This document shows, piece by piece, positions 53,827 through 64,000 of a stretch of DNA of 64,000 nt (positions within the stretch are counted from its first letter, which is position 1; each line of letters starts with the position of its first letter). The notes under the pieces are model-generated. The model ran no database searches and had not been told where the DNA came from. It was given only the letters and a program-made list of their open reading frames with translations. This stretch comes from Charina bottae (taxonomy: Eukaryota; Chordata; Lepidosauria; Squamata; Charinaidae): positions 8,781,501 through 8,845,500 of the forward strand of contig JALMGJ010000025.1 of the NCBI GenBank assembly GCA_023362775.1. Reading direction: 5' to 3'. Both the position numbers and the translations under genes were made by a program.

Positions 53827-54158
53827 AAGGGGCATGGTGGCTCAGCGGGTAAGATGCCAGGCTTGTTGATCAGAAGATCGCAAGTTTGGAGGTTCTAATC
53901 CCTAGTCCCGCGTGATGGAGTGAGCTCCCACAGTCGCCCCAGCTCTTGCCAACCTAGCAATTTGAAAGCATGCAAATGCAAGTAGATGAATAGGTACCAC
54001 TATTTGGTAACAGCGTTCTGTGTGCGTCATGCTGGCCACATGACCGTGGAAGCATCTTCGGACAATGCTGGCTCTTTGGCTAACAAACAGAGATGAGCAC
54101 CGGCCCCTAGAGTTGGACATGACTGCACAAATGTGCAGGAGGAACCTTTACCTTTTTT
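53827..54158 (+). mobile_element. tRNA-derived SINE (Sauria-like), full-length
   Basis: It begins 'ggggcatggtggctcagcgg' with A and B box regions, includes 'gaagatcgcaagtttgg' and the conserved body, and ends 'agagttggacatgact...cctttacctttttt'. It is flanked by a 13-bp duplication TAATAGACTCTAA (53814-53826 and 54159-54171). The AGAGTCGGA-x-CGACT tail motif resembles the BovB tail AGAGTCGGAAGCGACT, consistent with mobilisation by BovB. Confidence 0.92.
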
Positions 54159-54371
54159 TAATAGACTCTAAGAAATAAATACAGTGGGGTGTTTCTGCTG
54201 ATAGAAGGGATGCTATTAGAAGAGCAATGTGGGGGGAGTATTTCCTGATTCCTTTGCAAGCCTTTATGTGTCTTCAATACACTAGTTGTGGGGGGGAGGG
54301 GGGAGGGAGGTTGCAATTCCCAATAACAAAATTTGAGCACATACATGTTGAGAAGGTAATGAATAGAAGAA

Positions 54372-54812
54372 TGTCAGAGTGCGCGCGGTGGAGCGGCCTG
54401 CTCTATTTTCCAAGACACCAGTGATTCATGTTCTATACAGTAAATAGACACTAAAGCAGAGATTAGATAAAATATCCTATTTACTATATATACATATGTA
54501 TTACAGAATACATCCACACGGGTAACAAATGATACAGCGATGAGAAGTTACAGCAAACGAGAAGAAAGAATACCAAATATTCTCTGTTTATATACATAAA
54601 CTGACCAATCACATTATAGGTCACTCTCATCATCTGCCACACCCAACTAAATGATAGCACCTGTAGTATGAGTCATACACTGCCACATCATCCCTACAAC
54701 AATGGCTGCTAATTGGGTGACTTGCAGAATAATTCCCCTCTCACCTAGATATCAAGCCTCTCCAGTATAATTTATCTAACTGTAAATTCCTGGGTATATA
54801 CAAACCCCAACA
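54372..54812 (-). mobile_element. Solo LTR, 441 bp
   Basis: On the minus strand it starts TGTTGGGGTTTG and ends CACTCTGACA, with a perfect 5-bp duplication AAGAA (54367-54371 and 54813-54817). A TATATAAA box (plus 54587-54594) lies next to a 'tgattggtca' CCAAT-type element. It is a different family from the two long LTRs. No internal sequence. Confidence 0.85.
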
Positions 54813-54817
54813 AAGAA

Positions 54818-56495
54818 ACAAAAATCCCCTTCACACAGCTTTGAATGCTACTATAAAAATCCAACTAGAAATGGCTATTTTTCATTAAGTATCATTGCTA
54901 TTCAATAGTATGTGATCAGATTTCCATTTGTAAAACTTGACTCCCTCTAACAATCCTCCACATGTATCTTCCCTTAATTCTTCTACAGCAGATTTGTAGG
55001 TTGAGTGGGTAGGTGGGGCTCCTGTGTAGGTAGAAGGTAAAATAGAATCTTTTCTATGGGCAGTTGCCATTCATAACACAAAAATGTGTACAGAAACATA
55101 TACATGAAGGGAAAACGGGCAGAAAAATGCATGTACTTGAAAAAAAACAAGCATAGCAACATACTGTATTTTAGAAGAGAAACTTAGCCAAAAGAGCACA
55201 TTCTAGGAAATGCTCTAAAATGAAAACAAATCTATGGAAATCTGTGCCTTTTTGAAGATCATTATTTAGTTGCTGAATTGGTAAACTGAAGAGAAACAAG
55301 TTAGAATGAACCCATGGCTGGGAAAATGTAAAACATAATGAAATAAAAATGGCCACATTTGCTCAAGCCAACTTTTTCCCCTGCATTAATTTTGGCAGAG
55401 TGAAAACAAAGCAAGAACTGTTCATGTCATTCTGCAGGGGATGTGCTGTGTATGGTATGTCCTTCCCAAGATAAATGTAAGTGTGGAAAATGAATAATGT
55501 CATCTGCAGTATAAAGAAAAATGCATTCATTGCTAATCAGAGAAAGGGAGGAAAAAACAGGAGACATTACCCTCTCTGATAAATTGATAAGAACCAAAAT
55601 CCAAGTAGTGATATCAGTTGCTATCTAAAGAGGGTATTCAACTACAGTTCTATTACATCAAAGACGGTAACAAAGAAGAGTGTTTCTGAAAAACTGGCTA
55701 GCAACCAATACAAACAGAAGGGAAGCATAATGTTTGATAAGGGAATGGAAGTGGTTTGATTTGATCAGTTCTATTAAAAGCACTGAAGGACAATAAATGA
55801 TTCAATAGAGGTAATCTGCCATTCAGGTTTGCACAGTAATCCACTTGTGGTCTTTGTCAAACTCCTTTGACAAGCTAATTAAATGAAGACAGTTAAGCAG
55901 CACCAAGTGTTTACTTTTTACAAAACAAATCAACCAATTGACAAACTTCTGCATCCATATTTTCCCCATCAGCGATGTCATGGTGACCTTTCTTGATAGC
56001 ATAAATAAACTCCTTTTTCCTCAAGATAGCTTCATGACAGCTTAGTATTTAAATAATGTACCCTTCTATTTGAGAGACAGAATGCAAATTGAAGGACTCA
56101 GGAAATCTATTTATTGCAACACCATAGCTGGTTCAGAGCAGCCTCTGATGATAGAGAAATATTTGTGCCCTCAGGAAATGGATCAAACTGGGCATTTATC
56201 ACCACTTGCACCTGTTCATTCTGTTTCCTTTCTCTTTCAGATTTTTACCTAGAAAACAACAAAACATGGGGGTGGAGGAGAAGTATCCTCTTTATTTACA
56301 ATTATATGATTGTTTATTTTGTTCTTTCATTTTCATTGTCTAATGAAAACTGATTCCATTACTCAGGTGGGCAGGAAGGGCACAATTTTATCACACAATG
56401 AAACACCAGTTTGCTAGTATACCTCTTGATCATCCTAGGCTATTGGAATAGGGCAGCTCTTCTATTCTGATATATTGATAGGTTTGTTTGTTTGT
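54818..56495. other. No recognisable gene
   Basis: AT-rich; nothing supported. Confidence 0.35.
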
Positions 56496-56499
56496 TTTC

Positions 56500-56605
56500 C
56501 TGGAAAAGGTTTTTTTAGATTTTTTATCCTGCCTTTATTATTTTTTTTATAAATAACTCAAGGCGGGGAACACTAGTACCATTGTCAAACAAATCAGTAT
56601 CATCC
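56500..56605 (-). mobile_element. LINE 3' tail, L2-like
   Basis: 'ttttatcctgcctttattat...aaataactcaaggcggg' on plus is the antisense of an L2/CR1-type terminal region ending in a poly-A-like tail (plus T-run at 56513-56528). Only the extreme 3' end is recognisable. Confidence 0.45.
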
Positions 56606-58745
56606 ACAAGGAAAAATTATGTATTTCCACTCTTGCAAGCTTCAGAGAGCTAATGAGAAAGCTTATTTCTAGGTTACATCAGTGCCTGAAGTCAAAAGCA
56701 ATTTAGTTTTCACCCCTCAAGTGAAGCCCACTAAATTTCTCCATGAAAACTACTAGGAGTGCTCAGTTTTGTGAATGATAGCCACAATTCCTTGATTCAG
56801 CTGGTGGATCCATTCCAATTACTACCTATAATAAATGGAACTTTGCTGAGTGAATGAGAAAGCAATGTGGCTTAACCAAATTTGTGGTTTTGTACTCTGT
56901 ACGGCTAGGCACATGCCAGTTTACACAAATTTCTCTGCTTTTCTCATATTTATGTGCATTTTATGTTAGGAAGAAAAGAATTTTAGGCCAGATATACTTC
57001 AAGGAAAATGAAAGTTGCATTGAAAGTTGCACTGAAATGGAGTCTGCCGTTTGGAATTGCACACATTTTCCTCCTTTTTGCCAAAACCTGACTCTGCTTC
57101 CTTGTTATCTTTGAATGATTCTGCACCTGCTTCCCAGACATACTGACTACTCTCAAAGGTACAACACAGCCAGAATCTAAATGACCCCAGTCCTTTGAAG
57201 ATTTCCTCTGTGTAAAAAGTATCTCACCATGCAAGAGAAAATACAAGCATGCTTATTGTGTACTGCCAAATTCAGCAGAATAAGAAAGATGGATTATTAC
57301 TATTTATCATATGGTTGGCACGGCCTTCCTCAGTTAAGCATTAATATAACAAGAAAAGAGAGAGGAAAGCTCTTATTCCTGAGTGGGGATCATGCAAGGA
57401 CAATTATCAAATTTGCTCTTTGTGATTCTCCTTCCTTATGCTTATTTTTTTTTATTCTATACAAAAATTCTACATCAGAAATATTGTTGACCACAAGAGT
57501 AAAATATAAAGGACCAACTTATTTCTATATATTCCTTGTTGAAGTAATATTTTATAGCATCAAATTAATTAACAAAATAAAAATTACACACAGAAACAGA
57601 GTTAATAAAATGAGGAGGAAGACGAGGAGGAGGAGGACGGACATTTCTGATGAAGAAAGCAATTTGTCCCAAATTTAATCACATTGACTTAATATTGACT
57701 TCTTTGCCCTTTCTTGCAAGAAAAGCAAACAAATTCAAAAGTTGATAGGCCACATATATCAGCAATCGATTGCAGCAAGTTTAATGTGTAGATTTGTCAT
57801 TGCAATTTTATGTAATATTTTTGGGGCCATCTCCCACATATGAAGGATCCACTTCTTGATGCCTTGATAGACCTTAAATATGGGTCCAATCAAGGAGAAT
57901 GTGCATATTTTTTAACTAGCAGTGAGTGATCTAAAATCGCATTAACAACAGTTGTGAAGATTTCATTCCTAAAGTACAACCTATGCAAGTTGATGAGCTA
58001 ATGTCTAAATTCCATCTCCAACAAGGCAAGGCCATCCAAGCTTTATTCAATATTCTCAGAGATGTTGGCACCTCCATAACACCTGTTCCTGGACTCTCAC
58101 TGTAACTGTGTGCTCCTAAGAAAATATGTGTTTGAGTTAAGGAGCTGGTGACCTGATGCAATAGGTGTAATGAGCATGTCCACACTGCCTCCAAAGCACC
58201 TTTTCCACTTCAGATCTAAAATTGCTTCATATCCCTATTTGAAATATAAGCCAACACTGGAGTTAAATTTATCCTAACTCAAATGTTCAAAAGAATAAAA
58301 TACCAATTAATCTTCCTTCACTGTGTCAAAATCAGAGATAAATTCAAAATTAGCAGTTGAGAAGGTATCCTAGAAATCCTTATATCAAGAGGAAAAAAAA
58401 ACTAGAAGCCATCCTAAAACCTCAGTCCCTGTACATCCACTTTAGAAAGTAGCAAGATAGGATTTCAAACTCACATATTAGTACAGTGGAATTAGGAAGT
58501 GAAGTTTCTGGCGTAACTATGGAACATAACACATCATTGATTTTATAATCAACAGAATCTTAGATGCTAGTACTCCTCCAGTGATATTTTTAGTGTTTTC
58601 AGAGTTTTTAATAATACAGACAAGAAATGCTAAAGTCAGGTTAAAATGAAAAGAAGGCATCATTGATAAGACCATGGCATAATATTAACCACATGATGAC
58701 AACTCTTTAAAATAATATGTAACATAGGGGTTAAATAAATATTCA
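56606..58745. other. No recognisable gene
   Basis: The 149-codon frame at 57229-57678 ends in a basic Arg-rich run from a GAGGAGGA stretch and shows no domain. Nothing else supported. Confidence 0.3.
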
Positions 58746-58749
58746 GTCC

Positions 58750-58870
58750 AGGCTATAAACCTTCGGGGAAACATCAGTGTTCGCTTCAGAAGCTTCTCAA
58801 AAACTATATCAAAAGCTTTCTCGGTGTCCAAAAAAATATTAGCTGCTGGATTCTGTCTGTTTTGAGCTAA
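58750..58870 (-). mobile_element. Short L1-like reverse transcriptase remnant
   Basis: The minus strand reads NRQNPAANIFLDTEKAFDIVFEKLL...FIAWTE, which resembles the LDAEKAFD...WL reverse transcriptase block of L1-group LINEs. It is about 40 codons, with no second block confirmed. Confidence 0.4.
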
Positions 58871-59455
58871 AGACCCATACTTTACTTACATAGGATATAA
58901 TATTTGCCTCATTAAAACTAAGGGGTAGGAATCTATTTTAAAACATTTTCACATATAGACCCAGTAAAATATGAGATACCTGAGTACAGGTTCTTGTCCC
59001 CTCCCCCAACACCTGCTATGCTGCATCATTGTGCCAGGGGTGAGCATTTTCCTAGGAGAGAAGGGTAGAAAAAGACCAGAAATGCACACTAAGAGTACCG
59101 TATATACTTGCAGCAGGGTTGCCCTAGGTTTTGAAGATCATCCTAGCTGCCCAGCTAAAGCAAGCAGGCACCTACCTCAAGCAGTAGTGATATAGGAAGA
59201 TGCTGGAGGTGGATGATCAGTTTAGTGACAATAGCAAAGGAATCATTTCATATTGCATGGGAAGAGGTTATGGTAAATTGCGCCTCTATTTTGCAAAGAA
59301 TACCGGACAAGATAAAGTGATTGATGATAAAATGCCAGATTATGAGCCCCTCACCTTGGATGGCACTCAATATGCTACTAAGGAAGAACTGAGGATCTTT
59401 CAGAGGACTAATATTGCTTCAGATACAACCCTTTCATACAGCAATTACCCAGTTC
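58871..59455. other. No recognisable gene
   Basis: A plus-strand frame at 59200-59526 has no known domain and may be part of the eroded RTE element that follows. Confidence 0.3.
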
Positions 59456-59457
59456 AT

Positions 59458-59521
59458 GTTCTATTTATTTTATTTATTTATTTATTCAATTTCTCACCGT
59501 CCAACTCCCTCAAGGGACTCT
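59458..59521 (-). mobile_element. CR1/L2-group LINE, extreme 3' tail
   Basis: (TTTA)n then 'ttcaatttctcaccgtccaa...ctcaagggactcttc' on plus is an antisense copy of the family's terminal block. Confidence 0.6.
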
Positions 59522-60444
59522 TCTAACCACTAATGCAGAGATTGAACTTGACCAAAAAATTTGTCAAAATCTGAAATTGACAGAACATGCAAGCAAGATG
59601 TGCTGTTGGGGTTGGAGACTGGAATGCTAAGTTTGGAAATAGTATACATGAAAACAGCCTAGGGAACAGAAGAAAGGAGAAGGAAATTTCACTTTCTGCC
59701 GACCCAATGGTTTCTTCATTGATAATATAGATCAAGCAAAGATGGAAGGATTCTATGGAAATTCTGTACAATAGGGATGTCAACATCCAAGATACCTTAG
59801 AAAATATTCCCTATTTTCAAGAATCTCTTGTACTAGAAAGAGAAGTTAGATCAATGCTTCAGTCATTACCAAGTCAGAAGGCTACAGAAATATGGGAAGC
59901 AATGGAAGAACAATCAGTAAAAGTTCTAACCATCTAGCAAATTTGGAAAATGACACAGTGGCCACCAGACCTGGAAGAAGTCACTCTACATGCCAATATC
60001 AAGTAACAGAGACCTAACAGAGCATGCAAACTATCATACAATATCCTTAATTTTACATGCTAGCAAAATTATGCTTAGAATCATCCAACATAGATTAGAG
60101 CCCTACTTGGAAAAGGAAATGCCAGATATTTAAGCTGGCCTTTTAGAAAAGTACAAGGAGCAAGAGACATTATTGCTGATGCATGCTGGGAAATTGTGAT
60201 AGCTAAAGAATACGTCAATACGTCAATACATGCTTCATTGATTATAGAAAGGCCTTGTGCTGACCATGTCAAGCAATGGAACATGCTTTGGAAAATGGGA
60301 ATCCCAGAACATCTTATTGTCCTCATGAGAAACATATACACAGGGTAGGAAGCTACAATCTAGATGGAACATGGTGAAACACACTGTCTGAAGATCTTGA
60401 AAGTGGATATATTCTGCCTTTTAGGATTGGCTAACAGTAAAGGA

Positions 60445-60796
60445 TTGGAGGAAAATTCTGAGAGTGCCTTGGACTGCAAGAAGATCAAACCAGTCCATAC
60501 TCCAGGAAATAAAGCCAGACTGCTCATTTGAGGGAATGATATTAAAGGCAAAACTGAAGTACTTTGGCCACATAATGAGAAGACAGGATACCCTGGAGAA
60601 GAAGCTGATGCTAGGGAAAGTGGAAGGCAAAAGGAAGAGGGGCCGACCAAGGGCAAGATGGATGGATGATATTCTGGAGGTGACAGACTCAACCATGGGG
60701 GAGCTGGGGATGGTGACAGCCGACAGGAAGCTCTGGCGTGGGCTGGTCCATGAAGTCACGAAGAGTCGGAAGCGACTGAACGAATAAACAAGAAAA
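60445..60796 (+). mobile_element. BovB LINE, 5'-truncated 3' end
   Basis: About 350 bp nearly identical to 34230-34585, from the VPWTARRSNQSILQEI codons to 'gaataaacaagaaaa'. It is flanked by a perfect 12-bp duplication AACAGTAAAGGA (60433-60444 and 60797-60808) made from the host RTE element. The 107-codon frame at 60464-60787 is this fragment's reading. Confidence 0.95.
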
Positions 60797-61004
60797 AACA
60801 GTAAAGGAACAAGTAGTCAAAAAATATACCACACTTGGCAGGGTAGCAATGAAGGCCATGGAAAATATATTCAAATGTGGTAATGTGTCAATATCTACAA
60901 CAATCTGAATAATGCAGGAAATGGTTTTCACTGTGACATTCTATGGAAATGAAAGTTGGATTTTATCAGCCCTAGAAGACTAAAAACAATGCCATGTAGG
61001 TCAG

Positions 61005-61262
61005 TACTAGTATTATTTTAACAGCTATAGTAACATAATCTTGCAAGTCTGAATGTGCTTCCCCCTCCTTTCCTTTATCTTTGTGTGAACTACGGAGGAG
61101 CTTGTCTGAGACATTTTCTCAAGTTAGTTTCTTGGCCGGGGTCAGGCCTCTTTTATCTGACCATTGCCTTGGTAGCAGCTCTTCCTCCTGTCCTTCAAGA
61201 CCATTCCTTCTGCCTTCTACATATTTTGAAGAGGCAGGGCAAAAAGAATACTGATACCTTTG
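61005..61262 (-). mobile_element. LTR-like repeat fragment
   Basis: It shares 'ataatcttgcaagtctgaa' with 40850 and has a similar pyrimidine-rich body. It interrupts the RTE element. Boundaries and class are unsure. Confidence 0.35.
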
Positions 61263-61384
61263 AAGTTTAGTGTTGGAGAAGACTCCTGATAATACTATGG
61301 ATAGCCAAGAAATCAAAAAAATGGATCATAGAACAAATCAATCCTCCAATCACTTGAGGCACAAATGACCAGGCTCAAATTGTT

Positions 61385-61388
61385 GAAT

Positions 61389-61432
<44 letters not shown>

Positions 61433-61470
61433 TTTATATTACTGCCCATCTCCCCCAACGGGGAGCTCTA
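61385..61470 (-). mobile_element. CR1/L2-group LINE, extreme 3' tail
   Basis: (ATTT)n and 'attactgcccatctccccca' 'acggggagctc' on plus, inside the RTE remnant between 'aggctcaaattg' and 'cttgagaagtccataatgct'. Confidence 0.75.
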
Positions 61471-62200
61471 TTATGCCCAGCTCCCTTGAGAAGTCCATAA
61501 TGCTGGGAAAGATGGAAGGAAAGAGAAGAAGATGATAACCAGCAGCAAGGTGGAAGACTCAATGACAGGAGCAATGGGTGCACCACTGGAAGACCTGAAA
61601 GGCCAGGTTGGGAAGGAGAAGATGTATTCTGGACAAGGTGTATTTATGTGTTAAGAGTTGACACTGACTTGATGGCATATATGAATGAATGAATGAACGA
61701 ATAGCTTCTGTACCACTTCCCCAAAAAAAACATCATGGTAAGGACTTTCCTCCACTTTCATAATTTAATTGTAGTCACAATTTCTCAAAGAGAAAGTGCT
61801 AAAGTGACCTCAGTAATATGGTCCTATGGTAGCTTTTGTATTCTCATTCTGTAAAGAACAATCCCCAATCTATTGATGAGAGATTGCAACAGTACCATAT
61901 GGATTAAAATATTTGAAAATGTTGATTAATTGATTGAAAAATTTCATGCATTTTCCTATGAATATAACGAATACAAGATTATGGTATTACATTGCTTAAT
62001 TTGTTTGTCTAAAAGTCAGTAGCTTACTAGATTTGTCTTTACTTTCCCAGTACTGTAGCTTGGTGTTACAAATTAAGTTCATATTTTGCAGAGATCAAAC
62101 GTCTGCTTCATTCAAGATGAATGGGATGGGATACTTAAAAGGTTAACAGTTCATTATCCTTTAGAATTTTAACTTAAATCCTTGCTCCTTTTTGTGAGAA

Positions 62201-62706
62201 TGTTGGACCGAAAGTTGGTCCCGTGTCCAAGCACATTTAACTTGGTACGAAGAACCCAAAATAAATTCACACCAAGAGAAATAGGATAACCGTTTTAATT
62301 GAGCTCAAGTAATAGGGGGCAACCTCCTCTGAAAAGGAGAGCCCCAAACAAAAGGAGACATCCTCATTTATACATTTCTGATCTTTAACACATACATCAC
62401 ACAGGATATAAGGTCTTTTAGGATTTAACAACAGTGTAAAGGTCAAGATTCTACAGATATCACAATTTAATTTACAGATGTCACAAGTTTGTTATGAAAA
62501 TCCCAGAATTTACTTAAGAGAAGGAGAGGGGTCTGGTGTTAGGTGGTTATCTCACAGGGATTCCGTGAGATTAACAACGGTGGATGTAATCAAGATTTCC
62601 TTCGTATGAAGAGATAAACAGTGGTGGATGCGATCAAGACTTCCTTCTTGTGAAGAGATTAACTATTTGTCCCTAATGGCATCCACAGTTCATACATTCT
62701 GCGGAA
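62201..62706 (-). mobile_element. LTR (probably solo), minimum extent
   Basis: On the minus strand the order is U3 with a ~44-bp tandem duplication (62579-62665), a TATAAAT box (plus 62366-62372) and an ATTAAA-type signal (plus 62294-62299). A terminus 'ggaccaactttcggtccaaca' follows. The 3' end ACA is at plus 62201. The 5' end may be TGTTCC at 62706 or lie further out. No duplication fits 62706, whereas GAGAA before 62201 recurs after 'gaaaca' at 63512, which would give a 1.3-kb LTR. Confidence 0.55.
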
Positions 62707-63685
62707 CACGCACACATTTCATAGGAAGGGGGGTTTAATAGAGTCCAACTCAACAAGAATAACACAGCCTCTGGCATAGTATTATCACATACCAGACAGT
62801 GATGAAATTGAGTCCCTGTCAATACTACAATACAGCATTCTACCATCTCCTGATCCATCTGCTGAATAAAATCATTATCATTCAACAGATACGTTCAAAG
62901 ACCATTTGAGAAATATATGTAAATTATTCTCAAATGAGGCTAATCATTTCATCAAAGCATGGTCCAAAATAGTTATGGCATTGATGTTACAGTTTTAAAT
63001 AGTAGAAATGAAATGTTAGAAAATAATCTAAAAGAAAACAACTTCTGTAGAGAGAAGAACATAAAGTATCTGGGAGGTTACTATGCAAATGCATGAAAAA
63101 GCATGGCTTCTAAAAAGCATTCAACAGAAAGCGACCATGTCAGACCCAAAGGACTTTTGCCTGTTTCAGATCTGAATATCACACATCACCATTCTCAGTC
63201 CAGCCATGTGTATTAAAAGATTGCCTTTTTCTTCTGTTATTTCTTCCTCAACCATCTGCTTGGAAAATCTACTAATCGACTTGTAACACTTCTTGCATGG
63301 TTAGAGTTACCAGTTATATATACCTTTTACCCCCAAGCTTTTTTGCAAGAATTACTTCTCTTTTGTAAGAATACGAGTTTCCTGTAGGAAAGCCATTTAT
63401 GTTCCCATTGGTTCATGCCTATACTTACCTATGCTTAGTAGACCTGCCCAACCCCTTAACTTTCTATGTTAAAAAGGAGACTGTCATTAATTAATAATTA
63501 ATATTTGAAACAGAGAACAAGAGAAAAGGGAGTTCCCGTTTCCATCTTCAGTATACAGATATTCCAACAGAAACTTTTCAGACCATGCAAAAAAGAAAAA
63601 GGAGAGGGGGAAAAAAATTTGAAGGACAAAAGAGTATAAAAACAAAAAATAAAAAACTGCATTCATGATTTATGGCAGTCAAAGT
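62707..63685. other. No recognisable gene; possibly outer LTR sequence
   Basis: No coding motif. The stretch up to 63512 may belong to the preceding LTR if the GAGAA duplication is real. Confidence 0.3.
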
Positions 63686-63686
63686 C

Positions 63687-63774
<88 letters not shown>
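63687..63774 (+). repeat. Compound microsatellite (TAA)13 (AGC)16
   Basis: Forty bases of TAA repeat run directly into exactly 16 AGC units (63727-63774) without interruption. No ORF or exon context suggests a coding polyglutamine. Confidence 0.95.
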
Positions 63775-63775
63775 T

Positions 63776-64000
63776 ATATGTATCTTCAGTAAGTCCCAGT
63801 GAGAAGAGAAGTGGGAAGAGGAGACAAAAGAACAAGCATAAGTTTTTTAATGCATATTTTATAATATAAATAATATTCTAATATAAAATAATAATAGTAG
63901 TAGTTAATCTATGTAACTTCAATAAGTCCCTTAGATCTTATTGATCAATGTAAGTTCAATAAGTGAGAAGAGAAGGGGTAAAGGGAGAAGAAAGAACAAG
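63776..64000 (+). repeat. Imperfect direct duplication at the window edge
   Basis: A block of 'atgtatcttcagtaagtccc...gagaagagaagtgggaag...aaagaacaag' (63778-63837) recurs at about 63945-64000 in altered form ('atgtaagttcaataagtgag...'). A partial copy 'atgtaacttcaataagtccc' starts near 63911. Confidence 0.55.

Larger units (their letters stand above)
59575..61690 (+). mobile_element. Ancient RTE-type LINE, mosaic with three later insertions
   Basis: Colinear with BovB proteins but much more diverged: GDWNAKFG (about 59617), then SQKATEIWEAMEEQSVKVLTI, QIWKMTQWPPD, and 'MPDI.AG'. YVN..CFIDYRKA-like and MGIPEHLIVLMRNIYTG follow. After a younger BovB insert come GRVAMKAMENIFK and VFTVTFYGNESWIL. 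After an LTR-like piece, IAKKSKKWIIEQINPP, MLGK..G and APLEDLKGQVGKE run to about 61690. Numerous stops and shifts are present. Confidence 0.65.

Noticed and set aside
57229..57678. 149-codon plus-strand frame with Arg-rich end
   Set aside because: The basic end comes from a GAGGAGGA purine run. There is no signal peptide, domain or transcript hint.
60464..60787. 107-codon gene
   Set aside because: It is the C-terminal piece of a truncated BovB with its own target duplication.
63727..63774. Coding polyglutamine or polyserine tract
   Set aside because: No open frame or exon around the AGC repeat; it is fused to a TAA repeat with stops.

Overview
The window reads as non-coding DNA from a squamate reptile (lizard or snake). 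The evidence is two long RTE-BovB LINEs, a tRNA-derived SINE of Sauria type, a second tRNA-derived SINE, CR1/L2-group LINEs ending in the '...cgcccagagtc...gggcggt' tail, a squamate-type L1, an old amniote CR1, hAT and Tc1 DNA transposons, solo LTRs and Penelope-like terminal repeats. I found no exon, tRNA, rRNA or other host gene that I could defend. Every long open frame I can explain lies in a transposable element.

Layout. 1-600: a Penelope-like terminal repeat with a hammerhead-like motif, then an old RTE 3' end. 600-7300: mostly unrecognised AT-rich sequence. 7340-10620: a decayed Jockey-like LINE (endonuclease, reverse transcriptase, CCHC knuckle) interrupted by a foreign insert. 11386-13017: a hAT-type non-autonomous element swollen by about 24 copies of a 61-bp minisatellite. 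14-19.4 kb: CR1 remnants, a SINE fragment and a decayed L1. 20.8-21.5 kb: a Penelope-like repeat containing the unexpanded sibling of the swollen hAT element. 21.9-26.4 kb: LINE fragments, two SINEs, a 1.36-kb solo LTR and a BovB tail. 27.8-34.6 kb: a full-length BovB whose 5' UTR carries a 3.6-kb CR1/L2 LINE with one uninterrupted 1038-codon ORF, the only intact transposon gene here.

36.3-36.7 kb: two tiny hAT derivatives, one of 33 bp. 38.6-40.2 kb: a nearly intact Tc1-like transposon with two frameshifts. 44.4-46.1 kb: a SINE and a third Penelope-like repeat. 47.6-50.8 kb: a full-length BovB in the opposite orientation to the first. 51.7-54.8 kb: two solo LTRs, a CR1 3' end with a second one nested in it, and a SINE. 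59.4-61.7 kb: an ancient RTE broken by younger BovB, LTR-like and CR1 insertions. 62.2 kb onward: another LTR, then a compound TAA/AGC microsatellite near the right edge.

The elements do not form a pathway. Their relationships are insertional and parasitic: SINE tails resembling BovB, MITEs moved by hAT transposases supplied elsewhere, and nested copies that date one another. Target-site duplications are visible for many insertions, so most boundaries given with them are exact. The most unusual features are the 61-bp minisatellite inside a hAT MITE, the hammerhead-like cores in the Penelope-like repeats, and two related solo LTRs that each carry a sense-strand ORF with in-frame tandem repeats.
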